Notes: generated by a model from the letters alone, not told the origin. Positions 33,067 through 41,420 are shown, counted from the stretch's first letter. The stretch is DNA of 64,000 nucleotides from Pseudomonas viridiflava (GCF_900590755.1 NZ_UUOC01000001.1:372001-436000); one strand, 5' to 3'. Translations and numbers: made by a program.

Positions 33067-33083
33067 CATAAGTTTGGCTTATG
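33067..33083. promoter_or_regulatory. Candidate LysR operator before the MHS carrier
   Basis: The perfect inverted repeat CATAAG-TTTGG-CTTATG lies right next to the regulator start and includes the ATAAG/CTTAT form of the LysR T-N11-A box. The A/T-rich stretch that follows (33099-33112) may hold the carrier promoter. Confidence 0.55.
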
Positions 33084-33209
33084 CATTTGTACGCGTTTTG
33101 ATAATTATTTTGCAAGGCTCATACGTTACTGTTCATGAACTTCGACGCGCTCTGCCCACTTCATCATCCGGGCATCAACGCATGAATAACTCATAACCAT
33201 AAAAACAAC

Positions 33210-34586
33210 ATGAGCCCACTTATGAGCACAATGAGTAACGACAGCCACGACAGTCACGACGTGCACATGCCTCGCAAGGCCGTCACAGCTGCCACCATCG
33301 GCACCGCCCTGGAATGGTTCGATTTCACCTTGTACGGCGCTGTTTCAGCGACCATTCTGCCCAAGCTTTTCTTTCCAGCGATGGAACCCACGGCTGGCCT
33401 GTTAGCGTCCCTGGCCACCTTCGGCGTTGGCCTCGCGGCCCGCCCGTTGGGCGCCATCACCTGCGGCTACCTGGGAGACAAACTGGGGCGACGCAACTTG
33501 ATGCTCGCCACGGTGACCATGATGGGACTGGCGTCGGTCCTGATGGGCTTGCTGCCCACCTACAATCAGATCGGCGTCTGGGCGCCGATTCTTCTGGTGC
33601 TTTTGCGAATCATCCAGGGCTTTGCCCTGGGCGGAGAGTCCACTGGGGCGCAACTGATGGCCCTGGAACACGCGACGCCTGACCGGCGCGGGCGTTATTC
33701 AGGTTTACTGGGGATCTGCTCGCCCTTGAGCCAGATATTGGCCAATGCGGTATTGCTGGGCCTGGCGGCTACGCTTTCCAGCGAGCAATTCGAGAGCTTC
33801 GGCTGGCGGATTCCGTTTGTGATGAGCTTCGTCCTGGTGGTGGTCGCGATTTTCATTCGGCTCAAGGTGGATGAAACACCCGCCTTCGTCGCACTGAAAA
33901 AGACTTCGTTGCCTCAGGCAAAAAGCCCGCTGAAAACCGCTCTGCGCAGTCACAACAGAACCATTCTGCGCCTGATGCTGTTCTTCTGCTCACCCGCTGC
34001 GCTGTTCTACCTGATCGTGATTTTTTCCCTGAGCTACATCACCAAGCACCTGGGTATGAGCCAGTCGATAGGCTTCATGTCGCTGATGGTCGCCAATGTC
34101 TGCGCCATTTTTGGCGCGCTGGCCGGGGGTTATCTGTCGGACCGCTGGGGTCGCAAAAAAGCGTTGACGCTGGGGTCGTGCATGACGCTGCTGATTCTGA
34201 TGGTCTACTTCCCGATCCTGAACACCCAGAACGTCACCGCGATCATGGCCATCATGGGCCTGTTCCTGGGGTTCACTCAGTTCCAGAGCGGAATCCAGCC
34301 AGTGGCTTTCGCCGAAGCGTTTCCGACTCAGGTTCGCTACTCCGGTTCGGCGCTGGCCTATACCGGCGCCAACCTGCTGGTCGGCGGCCCTATGCCGATG
34401 ATTGCCGTGTGGCTGATGAGCCAGTCGGGCAACTCCCCCTGGCCGCTGGTTTCACTGTGCGCGGTTATCAACCTGATCTCGCTCGCCATGATCGTCATAG
34501 GTCCGGAAACCCGCGGCGTCGACCTCAATGCCGTCGCTGCGCAAGCGCCGAACGAAACAGTGCCCACCGCCATTCTCTCCAAATAA
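33210..34586 (+). CDS. MHS-family MFS carrier, probable quinate/shikimate-type proton symporter
   Basis: A 458-residue 12-helix permease of the metabolite:H+ symporter family (relatives: ShiA, KgtP, ProP). Family marks are 'AATIGTALEWFDFTLYGAVSATILPKLFFP', 'LAARPLGAITCGYLGDKLGRRNLMLATV', 'RIIQGFALGGESTGAQLMALEHATPDRRGRYSG' and 'GGYLSDRWGRKKALTLGS'. The first 20 residues include a His/Asp-rich 'SNDSHDSHDVHMP'; later in-frame ATGs at 33222 and 33231 are possible starts. It is followed 33 bases later by type II dehydroquinase, which suggests import of a hydroaromatic acid such as quinate, shikimate or dehydroquinate. Confidence 0.88.
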   Translation: MSPLMSTMSNDSHDSHDVHMPRKAVTAATIGTALEWFDFTLYGAVSATILPKLFFPAMEPTAGLLASLATFGVGLAARPLGAITCGYLGDKLGRRNLMLATVTMMGLASVLMGLLPTYNQIGVWAPILLVLLRIIQGFALGGESTGAQLMALEHATPDRRGRYSGLLGICSPLSQILANAVLLGLAATLSSEQFESFGWRIPFVMSFVLVVVAIFIRLKVDETPAFVALKKTSLPQAKSPLKTALRSHNRTILRLMLFFCSPAALFYLIVIFSLSYITKHLGMSQSIGFMSLMVANVCAIFGALAGGYLSDRWGRKKALTLGSCMTLLILMVYFPILNTQNVTAIMAIMGLFLGFTQFQSGIQPVAFAEAFPTQVRYSGSALAYTGANLLVGGPMPMIAVWLMSQSGNSPWPLVSLCAVINLISLAMIVIGPETRGVDLNAVAAQAPNETVPTAILSK

Positions 34587-34618
34587 AACCACAGGCCAAA
34601 TAAAGCCGCAGGACGACC

Positions 34619-35074
34619 ATGAACCGTAAAGTCTTTATTCTCAACGGCCCGAACCTCAACCTGTTGGGCCGTCGCGAACCGCAGATTTATGGCCACACCA
34701 CACTGGATCAGATTCGCCAGAGCAGCATGCTGCTGGGCGAGGAGCTGGGCCTGAGCTGTGATTTTCGCCAGACCAATCACGAGGGCGTGATGGTTGACTG
34801 GATTCAGGAAGCCTTCGAGGCAGGAGCCTCGGTGATCATCAATCCGGCAGGTCTGTCGTTCCATTCGATTCCGGTGCTGGACGCCTTGAAAATGATTGAG
34901 GCACCCTTGATCGAATTGCACCTGTCGAACATCCATGGCCGCGACGAACTGCATCGGCACTCGATCATGTCCGGCGCCGTTGACGCGGTGATCTGCGGCA
35001 TGGGTGCCGATGGCTACCCCCTGGCGCTCAGGGCCATTGATGACCTGCTTCGTCGAAACAACCATCCCCTGTAA
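34619..35074 (+). CDS. aroQ: Type II 3-dehydroquinate dehydratase, probably catabolic paralogue
   Basis: A 151-residue enzyme converting 3-dehydroquinate to 3-dehydroshikimate. The start 'KVFILNGPNLNLLGRREPQIYGHTTLDQI' includes the lid Arg and active-site Tyr; 'TNHEGVMVDWIQEAFE' and 'IELHLSNIHGRDELHRHS' hold the remaining substrate contacts. The usual 'NPGAYTHTS' is replaced by 'NPAGLSFHS', keeping the Asn and His but altering the loop. Its place after a carrier and beside a LysR gene points to growth on quinate or shikimate rather than aromatic amino-acid synthesis. No quinate dehydrogenase or dehydroshikimate dehydratase is in view. Confidence 0.92.
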   Translation: MNRKVFILNGPNLNLLGRREPQIYGHTTLDQIRQSSMLLGEELGLSCDFRQTNHEGVMVDWIQEAFEAGASVIINPAGLSFHSIPVLDALKMIEAPLIELHLSNIHGRDELHRHSIMSGAVDAVICGMGADGYPLALRAIDDLLRRNNHPL

Positions 35075-35085
35075 CAACCCCGTCG

Positions 35086-35117
35086 GCCCGCTGCGCCGAG
35101 GCATTGGCGCAGCGGGC
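35086..35117 (+). terminator. Strong hairpin after aroQ, terminator-like but lacking a T run
   Basis: A perfect 12-bp GC-rich stem (GCCCGCTGCGCC with its complement), loop of 8, starting 12 bases after the stop codon. No T tract follows on either strand, so it may pause polymerase, protect the mRNA end or work with Rho. Confidence 0.5.
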
Positions 35118-35196
35118 GATGGATGATTAGTGCTCGTCGCCTGGTTCACGCTCTGATAGAAAGGAGCCAACCTTTTTGAGTGAATCAAGGACGGTG

Positions 35197-36636
35197 ATGG
35201 TGACTTCTCCAGTACCCGCATCAACCGGCAAGGGCGCGCCCGGCATCAGTCTGCAGACGCGGCTTATCGCATGGGTAGTCGCCGTCACGTTCTTCATGGA
35301 AAACCTGGACGCTACAGTCATCGCCACTGCGCTGCCCAGGATGGCCGCTGATTTCCAGGTCAGCCCGGTGGACATGAACCTCGGGATCACCGCTTACCTG
35401 CTCGCGGTTGCGATCTTCATCCCGCTGTCCGGTTGGGTGGCAGACCGCTGGGGCGCGCGGCATGTCTTCGCGGCTGCGATTGTGACGTTCACCATCGCTT
35501 CGTTGCTGTGTGCCCTTAGCACCAGCTTCGAGGCCTTCGTCGCTTCCCGCCTGTTACAAGGTCTGGGAGGCGCCTTGATGGTGCCCGTCGGCCGGCTGGC
35601 GGTGCTGCGCAACACCGAGAAGAAGGACCTGGTCAAAATGATCGCGGTCATCACCTGGCCTGGCCTGATCGCACCGATCATCGGCCCGATCACCGGAGGC
35701 CTGATCGTCACTCACTTCAGTTGGCCCTGGATCTTCTACCTCAATCTGCCGCTGGGTGTTTTGGCCCTGATCACCGCGCTATGGCTGGTGCCCGCTGGCA
35801 AGGAAGAGAAGGTCCGAAGGTTTGACTGGACAGGCTTTGTGCTGCTTTCAGGATCCTGCGCCACCCTGCTCGCGGGGCTTGAATGGCTTGGCAGTCATAG
35901 CGGCAATGAGTTACTGGCCGGGTTGGGACTGTTGGCTTTCGGACTGCTGAGTGGCGTTGCGGCGGTGCGCCATTTCCGCCGCTATGAAGCCCCGTTGCTC
36001 GCCCTCGACACGCTGCACATCCAGACTTTCAAGGTCAGTATTTTTGGCGGATCGCTGTTCAGGATGGCCATCAGCGCTTTGCCCTTTTTGCTGCCGCTGC
36101 TGTTCCAGGTTGCATTCGGATTGTCCCCCGCAGACGCTGGCACCCTGGTGCTCGCCGTATTCGCCGGGAACCTGGCAATGAAACCTTTCACGACGGCCAT
36201 CATGCAGCGCTGGGGATTTCGTCGGGTACTGGTGATCAATGGGATCATTGGCGTCCTGTCGATAGCTGCATGCGCATGCCTGACACCGACCACGCCCCTG
36301 AGTCTGGTCTGCTTGCTACTGTTCGTTGGCGGGCTGTCGAGATCGATGCAATTTACCTGCTACAACGCCATCGGCTTTGCAGACATCGCCAAAAACCGCA
36401 TGAGTGAAGCCTCCGCACTGTTCAGCATGTTTTTCCAGCTGGCCATGGGTGTAGGCGTGACGGTGGCGGCACTGCTGCTGCGATTCTCCATGTCCTTGCG
36501 AGGTGAGGATATTCATGCGCAGACAAACGATTTTCGGGTCGCGTTTCTGGGCATCGCCGTTCTGGGGCTTTTGGGGCTGATCGATGTATTGCGCTTGCCG
36601 GCCGGTGCGGGTGAAAGTGTTCTGATTAAGGATTGA
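35197..36636 (+). CDS. DHA2-family (EmrB/QacA) MFS exporter
   Basis: A 479-residue permease with about 14 hydrophobic segments. 'FFMENLDATVIATALPRMAADFQVSPVDMNLGITAYLLAVAIFIPLSGWVADRWGARHVF' is the standard DHA2 opening with motif D and motif A. 'RLLQGLGGALMVPVGRLAVLR' and 'WPGLIAPIIGPITGGLIV' (motif C) mark an antiporter. The ATG at 35197 has AAGGA 5 bases before it; the TTG at 35176 is an alternative. It follows aroQ by about 120 bases on the same strand, with a hairpin between, so it may export a toxic intermediate of the same pathway or be independent. Confidence 0.9.
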   Translation: MVTSPVPASTGKGAPGISLQTRLIAWVVAVTFFMENLDATVIATALPRMAADFQVSPVDMNLGITAYLLAVAIFIPLSGWVADRWGARHVFAAAIVTFTIASLLCALSTSFEAFVASRLLQGLGGALMVPVGRLAVLRNTEKKDLVKMIAVITWPGLIAPIIGPITGGLIVTHFSWPWIFYLNLPLGVLALITALWLVPAGKEEKVRRFDWTGFVLLSGSCATLLAGLEWLGSHSGNELLAGLGLLAFGLLSGVAAVRHFRRYEAPLLALDTLHIQTFKVSIFGGSLFRMAISALPFLLPLLFQVAFGLSPADAGTLVLAVFAGNLAMKPFTTAIMQRWGFRRVLVINGIIGVLSIAACACLTPTTPLSLVCLLLFVGGLSRSMQFTCYNAIGFADIAKNRMSEASALFSMFFQLAMGVGVTVAALLLRFSMSLRGEDIHAQTNDFRVAFLGIAVLGLLGLIDVLRLPAGAGESVLIKD

Positions 36637-36735
36637 TGCGCCTAAACTGAAGCGGCTGGATGCAGACCTTCGCTACCGACCAGAAGCAGCAGCCGAATAT
36701 AACCACGAAAGTCGGTAAGGACACACGAGGATCAA

Positions 36736-36933
36736 ATGGACTTCATCTTAGACGTAGTGCTCAACCAACTGGCCCATCGCATTGGCGTTTACGTACTGCG
36801 TTTGCTAAGTGGCGGCCGTTTCAAGGGCGAAAGCGGTTTTGCGTGGGGATGGGCACTGGCAGTTGGCAGCCTGCTGCTATTAGCGCCTTTCGCGGCACTT
36901 TTAGCGTGGGTCCTCTATATCAGTGGCCAGTGA
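36736..36933 (+). CDS. Small membrane protein, hypothetical
   Basis: 65 residues. 'MDFILDVVLNQLAHRIGVYVLRLLSGGRF' is an amphipathic N-terminal half, and 'WALAVGSLLLLAPFAALLAWVLYISG' is a clear membrane helix at the C-terminus. GAGG lies 5 bases before the ATG. No family name is known to me. The gene is convergent with the class II aldolase gene. Its good ribosome site and membrane helix support it as real. Confidence 0.7.
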   Translation: MDFILDVVLNQLAHRIGVYVLRLLSGGRFKGESGFAWGWALAVGSLLLLAPFAALLAWVLYISGQ

Positions 36934-36965
36934 GCGGATCGCCGCATGTGTCCGGCAAAGCCACC

Positions 36966-37751
36966 TCACCCCTCAAACCCCTCACCCGCCAGGCTTCGCT
37001 TCACACTCTCAAGGTGCAGGCGTGCGTTTTCAGCGTTGCCTATCATCATCTGCCTGCACGCCGCGCTGGCCACTTCGGTCGCAACTGGCTTCAGAGCCCG
37101 GCCGCTGGCCATCGCCTTCAATTGCACTTCAGCCGCCCGTTCCAGGTAATACAAGTCGTCCCAGGCCTCGGCAATACTCGGCCCCAGCACCAGCGGGCCG
37201 TGGTTCTTCAGCATGACGATATCCGCATCGCCTGCTGCTCTTGAAATCCGTTCACCCTCGTCATAACTCAGCGCCAGTCCGTTGTAGTTCTCGTCCACCA
37301 CAAGGCGGTCATAGAATTTCAAGGCTGTCTGCCCGGCCCAGACGAAGGGTTCGCCCTCCAGCATGCACAGCGCAGTGGCATTGGGCATGTGAGTATGGAA
37401 GGCCGCGGTTGCCCGAGGATTCAGTCGGTGCAACTGGGCATGGATGAAGAAAGCGGTGGCTTCAGGGTTGCCCTTCCCCGTCACTACACGCCCCTCAAAA
37501 TCACAGATCAGTAGCGAAGAGGCTGTGATTTCCGAGAACGACAAGCCGAAAGGGTTTACCAGAAACAACTGTGGATGCCCTGGGACTACGAAGGAAAAGT
37601 GGTTGCAGATGCCTTCGGCCATGCCCAGCTTTGCCGCCATTCGAAAGCATGCGGCGAGATCAACACGGGCCTGACGAATCTCGGGACTGTCCAGACTGCC
37701 TGCGATGGCTAATTCACTTGGGGAAGCGTTTATTTCAAAGCTGTGAGCCAT
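36966..37751 (-). CDS. Class II aldolase/adducin-family protein
   Basis: A 261-residue member of the zinc-dependent aldolase/epimerase family (relatives: fuculose-phosphate aldolase, ribulose-5-phosphate 4-epimerase). 'LAACFRMAAKLGMAEGICNHFSFVVPG' is the usual opening. 'ATAAFHTHMPNATALCML' holds the paired metal-binding histidines (HTH) and 'IVMLKNHGPLVLGPSIAEAWDDLYYLERAAEVQ' the third. The member without a phosphate pocket that it resembles is often annotated only as 'class II aldolase/adducin'. It is divergent from the aminotransferase gene 232 bases away, so it may act on an aldehyde or ketoacid of the same pathway. The ATG at 37751 is preferred to the start at 37772. Confidence 0.87.
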   Translation of the reverse strand: MAHSFEINASPSELAIAGSLDSPEIRQARVDLAACFRMAAKLGMAEGICNHFSFVVPGHPQLFLVNPFGLSFSEITASSLLICDFEGRVVTGKGNPEATAFFIHAQLHRLNPRATAAFHTHMPNATALCMLEGEPFVWAGQTALKFYDRLVVDENYNGLALSYDEGERISRAAGDADIVMLKNHGPLVLGPSIAEAWDDLYYLERAAEVQLKAMASGRALKPVATEVASAACRQMMIGNAENARLHLESVKRSLAGEGFEG

Positions 37752-37837
37752 TATCGAACGTCCTGAAGTCACCGATGGATACCTTCAAGACTAGCCAAGT
37801 CAGCCCTCAGGCCAAGGGACAGTTGCTTGAATTGCGT

Positions 37838-37850
37838 TGGCCAGTTTCAA
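37838..37850. promoter_or_regulatory. Candidate MocR-type site before the aminotransferase gene
   Basis: TGGCCAGTTTCAA, 133 bases before the aminotransferase start. The same core (TGGCCAGTTNNAA, minus strand) occurs at 41286-41298, the only other large gap in this locus. Regulators of the TauR/PdxR group bind short repeats of this size. Confidence 0.3.
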
Positions 37851-37983
37851 CTCTGACCCAACTTTTCCCGGTATCTGGCCCTACGAGCGACGCAACGTTT
37901 GTTCCTATCTTGGCACCACAGCCGTGCAGTGACGGCCCGATCATTAGCCAAGCGCTGGAAAAAAGCCGGCAGAGAGGTAGAGC

Positions 37984-39306
37984 ATGAGCACACCTGTTAC
38001 CAACGAATACGTCCACGCCCTGGATCGCCAGCATGTGTTCCACTCCTGGTCCACCCAAGGCGCCCTGAACCCACTGGTGATCGCCGGTGGCCAGGGGTGC
38101 AAACTGTGGGACTACGACGGCCGTGAGTACCTTGATTTCAGCAGCCAGTTGGTCAACACCAACATTGGCCACCAGCACCCCAAGGTGATCGCCGCCATCA
38201 TCGAGCAGGCCAGCAGCCTGGTGACGGTAGCTCCGGCGACAGCCAACCTGATGCGTGGGGAAGCCGCCAAGCGCATCCTGTCCCACGCCCCGGCCAACTT
38301 CAGCAAGGTGTTTTTTACCAACGCAGGTGCCGACGCCAACGAGAATGCCATGCGCATGGCCCGGGTGTTCACCGGGCGGGACAAGATTCTATCGGCCTAT
38401 CGCTCGTACCACGGCAGCACCGGCTCTGCGATCGTGGCCACCGGCGATCCGCGTCGGGTGCCGAACGAGTTTGCCCGAGGGCACGTGCATTTCTTCAACC
38501 CCTACCTGTACCGCACCGAGTTTCATGCCACCACCGAGCAGGAAGAGTGTGAACGCGCACTGCAGCATTTACGCCGGGTGATCGAATGTGAGGGGCCAGG
38601 CTCGATCGCGGCGATTCTGCTGGAGAGCGTTCCCGGTACAGCGGGCATATTGGTGCCACCCAAAGGCTATATGGCAGGAGTCCGGGCGCTGGCCGACGAA
38701 TTCGGCATCATGGTCATTCTTGACGAAGTAATGGCAGGGTTTGGCCGCACCGGCAGCTGGCTGGCGCTGGACCATTTCGACATCGTGCCGGACCTGATCT
38801 GTTTCGCCAAGGGCGTGAACTCGGGCTACGTTCCAGCCGGTGGGGTGATGATTTCCAGGCCAATTGCGGAGTATTTCGACCATCACTTCTTTCCCGGCGG
38901 CCTGACGTACTCCGGCCACCCTCTGGCCATGGCGGCCATTGTCGCCACGCTGGACGTGATGGCCGAGGAAGGCATCGTCGACAATGCCCGGCAGATCGGC
39001 CACGAAGTGCTGGGCCCCGGCCTGCAGGCACTGGCGGCCAAGTACCCGTTGATCGGTGAGGCACGGGGTATTGGACTGTTCTGGGCCCTGGAGTTCGTCA
39101 GCGACAAGAAGCTCAAGACCCCACTCGCGGCGCCAGTGATGGCGCAGATGAAGGCGCAGTTTCAGGCGCGGGGTCTGCTGACATTCATTGTCGAAAATCG
39201 CCTGCACGTGGTGCCACCTTGCATCGTCAACGCTGCCCAGGTCGCGGAGGCACTGGGCATCTTCGATGAAGTAATTGGAGAGATTTGCGCCAGGCATGCA
39301 CGCTGA
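37984..39306 (+). CDS. Class III PLP aminotransferase, probable taurine (or omega-amino acid) aminotransferase
   Basis: 440 residues, fold-type I. 'GGQGCKLWDYDGREYLDFSSQLVNTNIGHQHPKV' opens the enzyme. 'FFTNAGADANENAMRMAR' is the PLP-phosphate loop, 'SYHGSTGSAI' stacks on the ring, 'ILDEVMAGFGRTG' contains D247, and the Schiff-base lysine is K276 ('ICFAKGVNSGYVPAGGV'). Class III enzymes move an omega-amino group to pyruvate or 2-oxoglutarate. The neighbours (MocR/TauR-type regulator, IsfD-like reductase, TauE/IsfE-like exporter) point to taurine, giving sulfoacetaldehyde; beta-alanine or GABA are alternatives. A weak ribosome site (GAGAGG) precedes the ATG. Confidence 0.88.
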   Translation: MSTPVTNEYVHALDRQHVFHSWSTQGALNPLVIAGGQGCKLWDYDGREYLDFSSQLVNTNIGHQHPKVIAAIIEQASSLVTVAPATANLMRGEAAKRILSHAPANFSKVFFTNAGADANENAMRMARVFTGRDKILSAYRSYHGSTGSAIVATGDPRRVPNEFARGHVHFFNPYLYRTEFHATTEQEECERALQHLRRVIECEGPGSIAAILLESVPGTAGILVPPKGYMAGVRALADEFGIMVILDEVMAGFGRTGSWLALDHFDIVPDLICFAKGVNSGYVPAGGVMISRPIAEYFDHHFFPGGLTYSGHPLAMAAIVATLDVMAEEGIVDNARQIGHEVLGPGLQALAAKYPLIGEARGIGLFWALEFVSDKKLKTPLAAPVMAQMKAQFQARGLLTFIVENRLHVVPPCIVNAAQVAEALGIFDEVIGEICARHAR

Positions 39307-39329
39307 CCGGGTCTGACACATCGCAATTC

Positions 39330-39353
39330 GCAGCCTTCGGCAGCTCCTACAGG
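39330..39353. repeat. REP-like element of a second family
   Basis: GCAGCCTTCGGCAGCTCCTA with trailing CAGG, a half-palindrome around CTTCGG of the kind scattered between Pseudomonas genes. A degraded relative (GGCCTTCGGCAGCCTCTGC) is at about 39614-39632. The preceding 20 bases are repeated with changes at 39398-39422 (shared core GACACANCGNAATTCGCAGCC). Confidence 0.6.
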
Positions 39354-39484
39354 TTCTCCTCAGTTGTCGGAGGTTACGACGGCGATGAATGCGGTGTGCC
39401 TGACACAGCGTAATTCGCAGCCAAGAATGCACCCTGATCCCTGTACGTCCAGATGCGGCGCTGGCGCGCAGCGAAAACGTGTCC

Positions 39485-39574
39485 CTGTAGGAGTGAGCTT
39501 GCTCGCGATAGCGTCAGGTCAGGCGATGATTGATCGACTCACATACCGCATCGCGAGCAAGCTCACTCCTACAG
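39485..39574. repeat. REPIN: inverted pair of Pseudomonas REP sequences
   Basis: The 25-bp arm at 39485-39509 (starts CTGTAGGAGTGAGCTTG, ends CGCGAT) is repeated as a perfect reverse complement at 39550-39574, separated by 40 bases. These are the common extragenic palindromes of fluorescens-type Pseudomonas, mobilised by RAYT transposases; no RAYT gene is in the window. It lies between the convergent aminotransferase and MocR genes and probably forms a strong hairpin at both transcript ends. Confidence 0.92.
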
Positions 39575-39649
39575 AAAAATCTCATCTATTCAGAGCGTTA
39601 TCGAAAGCTACGACGGCCTTCGGCAGCCTCTGCAGGAATGCGACCCCCA

Positions 39650-41146
39650 TCAGAACCCGTCGAGCACCTGTGCCAACTGTTGGATACCGGGCTCGATTTT
39701 CTCGGCGTCGATGGCGTGAAACCCCAGGCGCATGAAATTCGTCGGCGGTGCAGGCTGGAAGAAAAACTGCGTCCCCGACTCGATCAGAATGCTTTTCTGC
39801 GCGGCCGCCCAAGCCAGCTTCTGGGTGTCCACACCCTCGGGCGTTTTCAACCAGAAGGCGCTGGAGCCACCGCTGCCCAGATGCTGGCAGCCTGTCAGCC
39901 GCTGACCGATTGCATCGCTCATGGCAGCGCGACGACGCCCGTGTTCTTCGCGAAACCGCCGCAGGTGAGCGTCGTAATGACCCTGCGCAAGAAACTCGGC
40001 GAGCATGCGTTGATTATTCAACGGCGGGTGTCGGTACATCAGGCGGCGCAGGGCACGTAACTCGTTGATCAGCTCAGCGTCAGCCACCATGTAGCCCATT
40101 CGCAGCCCCGGCGAAAAGGCTTTGGAAAGGCTGCTCAGATAAATCACCCGCCCACTGCTATCACTGGCCTTCAGTGCCGGCAGTGGATGGTTATCGAGAT
40201 TGAGTTCGGCGTCGTAGTCATCTTCGATGAGAATCTGATCGTGCAGACGTATCTGTTGCAGCAACTGTCCGCGCCGGGCCGCGCTCATGGAAATGCCAGT
40301 GGGCACCTGATGGCCGGGCGTGACGTACAGGTACTCGCAATCGTTGAGGCGCGAGTCGACGACCAGGCCTTGCTCGTCGATATCCTGTTTGTGCACCTGA
40401 GCACCCTGCAGCTCGAAGATGCTCAGGGCATCGCGAAAACCAGGGTTCTCGATGGCCACCTTGATGCCGTTACTCATTAACAGAGTAGCCAGCAAGTACA
40501 AGGCATTCTGCGAACCAAGTGTCACCAGTATTTCGTCGGACCCTGCCCAGATGCCGCGCTTGGGCAGCACTCGGGTGCGCAGTTGCTCGATGAGCATTTC
40601 ATCATCACGGTCGAAGCGGTCGCGCATCCAGCCCTGATCACGCTCGCTGCGCAGTGTATTGCGCGACACTTCGCGCCAGCGCTCCAGTGGAAATAAATCG
40701 CGGATCGGTTGGCCGTAGATGAAGGGGTAAGTGAAACCGCTCCAGTCGCTTGGCCGCAGCACCCCGTGCTTCAAACTGGGGAGCATCTTGAAGCGCCCGG
40801 CCCAATCCGGAGCGCGTTTTTCCTCACTGGTGTCTGTGTAGCCCGTTGGAAGGGTTCGGGTGAAGTGCGGCAAGGCGGTGCCCGAGTCGCCACCGCAGTA
40901 ATCGGCATGCAGGTAATAGCCACTGCGTGGACGGCTGACCAGATAGCCGTTATCCAGCAGGCTTTCGTACACCAGGGCAACGGTATTACGCGAAATACAG
41001 AGTTGTTGAGACAGTTTGCGGCACGACGGCAAGGGTTCATCCGCCGGGAAGCCACCGCCCAGAATGGCTGATACCAGTGACTCACGCAGTTGTTCCTGGA
41101 GCCCGCGCTGATGGTCGAAATCCAGATGGAACAAGTGATCGATCAT
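39650..41146 (-). CDS. MocR/PdxR-family regulator (GntR domain fused to aminotransferase fold), TauR-like
   Basis: 498 residues. The N-terminal GntR winged helix reads 'LREQLRESLVSAILGGGF', then 'LPSCRKLSQQLCISRNTVALVYESLLDNGYLVSRPRSGYYL' (about 15-80). The C-terminal aminotransferase-like domain includes 'ILVTLGSQNALYLLATLL', 'YLYVTPGHQVPTGISMSAARRGQLL', 'ILIEDDYDAELNLD' and the PLP lysine in 'VIYLSSLSKAFSPGLRMGYMV'. Proteins of this type sense an amino compound as its PLP adduct and usually activate the neighbouring pathway; TauR does so for taurine aminotransferase genes. It is divergent from the ABC transporter genes, convergent with the aminotransferase gene. The ATG at 41146 has GGAG 8 bases upstream. 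Confidence 0.9.
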   Translation of the reverse strand: MIDHLFHLDFDHQRGLQEQLRESLVSAILGGGFPADEPLPSCRKLSQQLCISRNTVALVYESLLDNGYLVSRPRSGYYLHADYCGGDSGTALPHFTRTLPTGYTDTSEEKRAPDWAGRFKMLPSLKHGVLRPSDWSGFTYPFIYGQPIRDLFPLERWREVSRNTLRSERDQGWMRDRFDRDDEMLIEQLRTRVLPKRGIWAGSDEILVTLGSQNALYLLATLLMSNGIKVAIENPGFRDALSIFELQGAQVHKQDIDEQGLVVDSRLNDCEYLYVTPGHQVPTGISMSAARRGQLLQQIRLHDQILIEDDYDAELNLDNHPLPALKASDSSGRVIYLSSLSKAFSPGLRMGYMVADAELINELRALRRLMYRHPPLNNQRMLAEFLAQGHYDAHLRRFREEHGRRRAAMSDAIGQRLTGCQHLGSGGSSAFWLKTPEGVDTQKLAWAAAQKSILIESGTQFFFQPAPPTNFMRLGFHAIDAEKIEPGIQQLAQVLDGF

Positions 41147-41285
41147 GGTCGTTGCTCCGTCATCCTTGTCACAGACCTCGGTAAACACGCTCTCCAGCCC
41201 AAGACTCCCTGGGCCCATGTCGGAGCGGATATACCAGCAGGTTACTGACTGCACGAAGCAAATAGCGCGCCATGCGCTCTGTGGT

Positions 41286-41300
41286 TTTTAACTGGCCAGT
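41286..41300. promoter_or_regulatory. Candidate MocR-type site before the ABC transporter operon
   Basis: Contains the perfect 10-bp palindrome ACTGGCCAGT (41291-41300) and, on the minus strand, TGGCCAGTTAAAA, which matches the element before the aminotransferase gene. It is 121 bases before the binding-protein start and 140 before the MocR start. Confidence 0.35.
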
Positions 41301-41420
41301 GGAATGTCCCGAACTGCCCCTATCGCTGTCACCGAGCGCCTCACTAAGGTTGATGCCAGCCAACGGACGTCTGCGCCAAATAAGGCGGCCCTATTTTTCG
41401 ATCAATCGGGAGCAGCACCC

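Noticed and set aside
37913..37933. Possible sigma-54 promoter (TTGGCAC with a following TGCA) before the aminotransferase
   Set aside because: The -24/-12 spacing is wrong, and no sigma-54 activator gene is nearby.
41304..41420. Longer N-terminus for the ABC binding protein
   Set aside because: The extra 39 residues would precede a good signal peptide and have no ribosome site; the ATG at 41421 is better.
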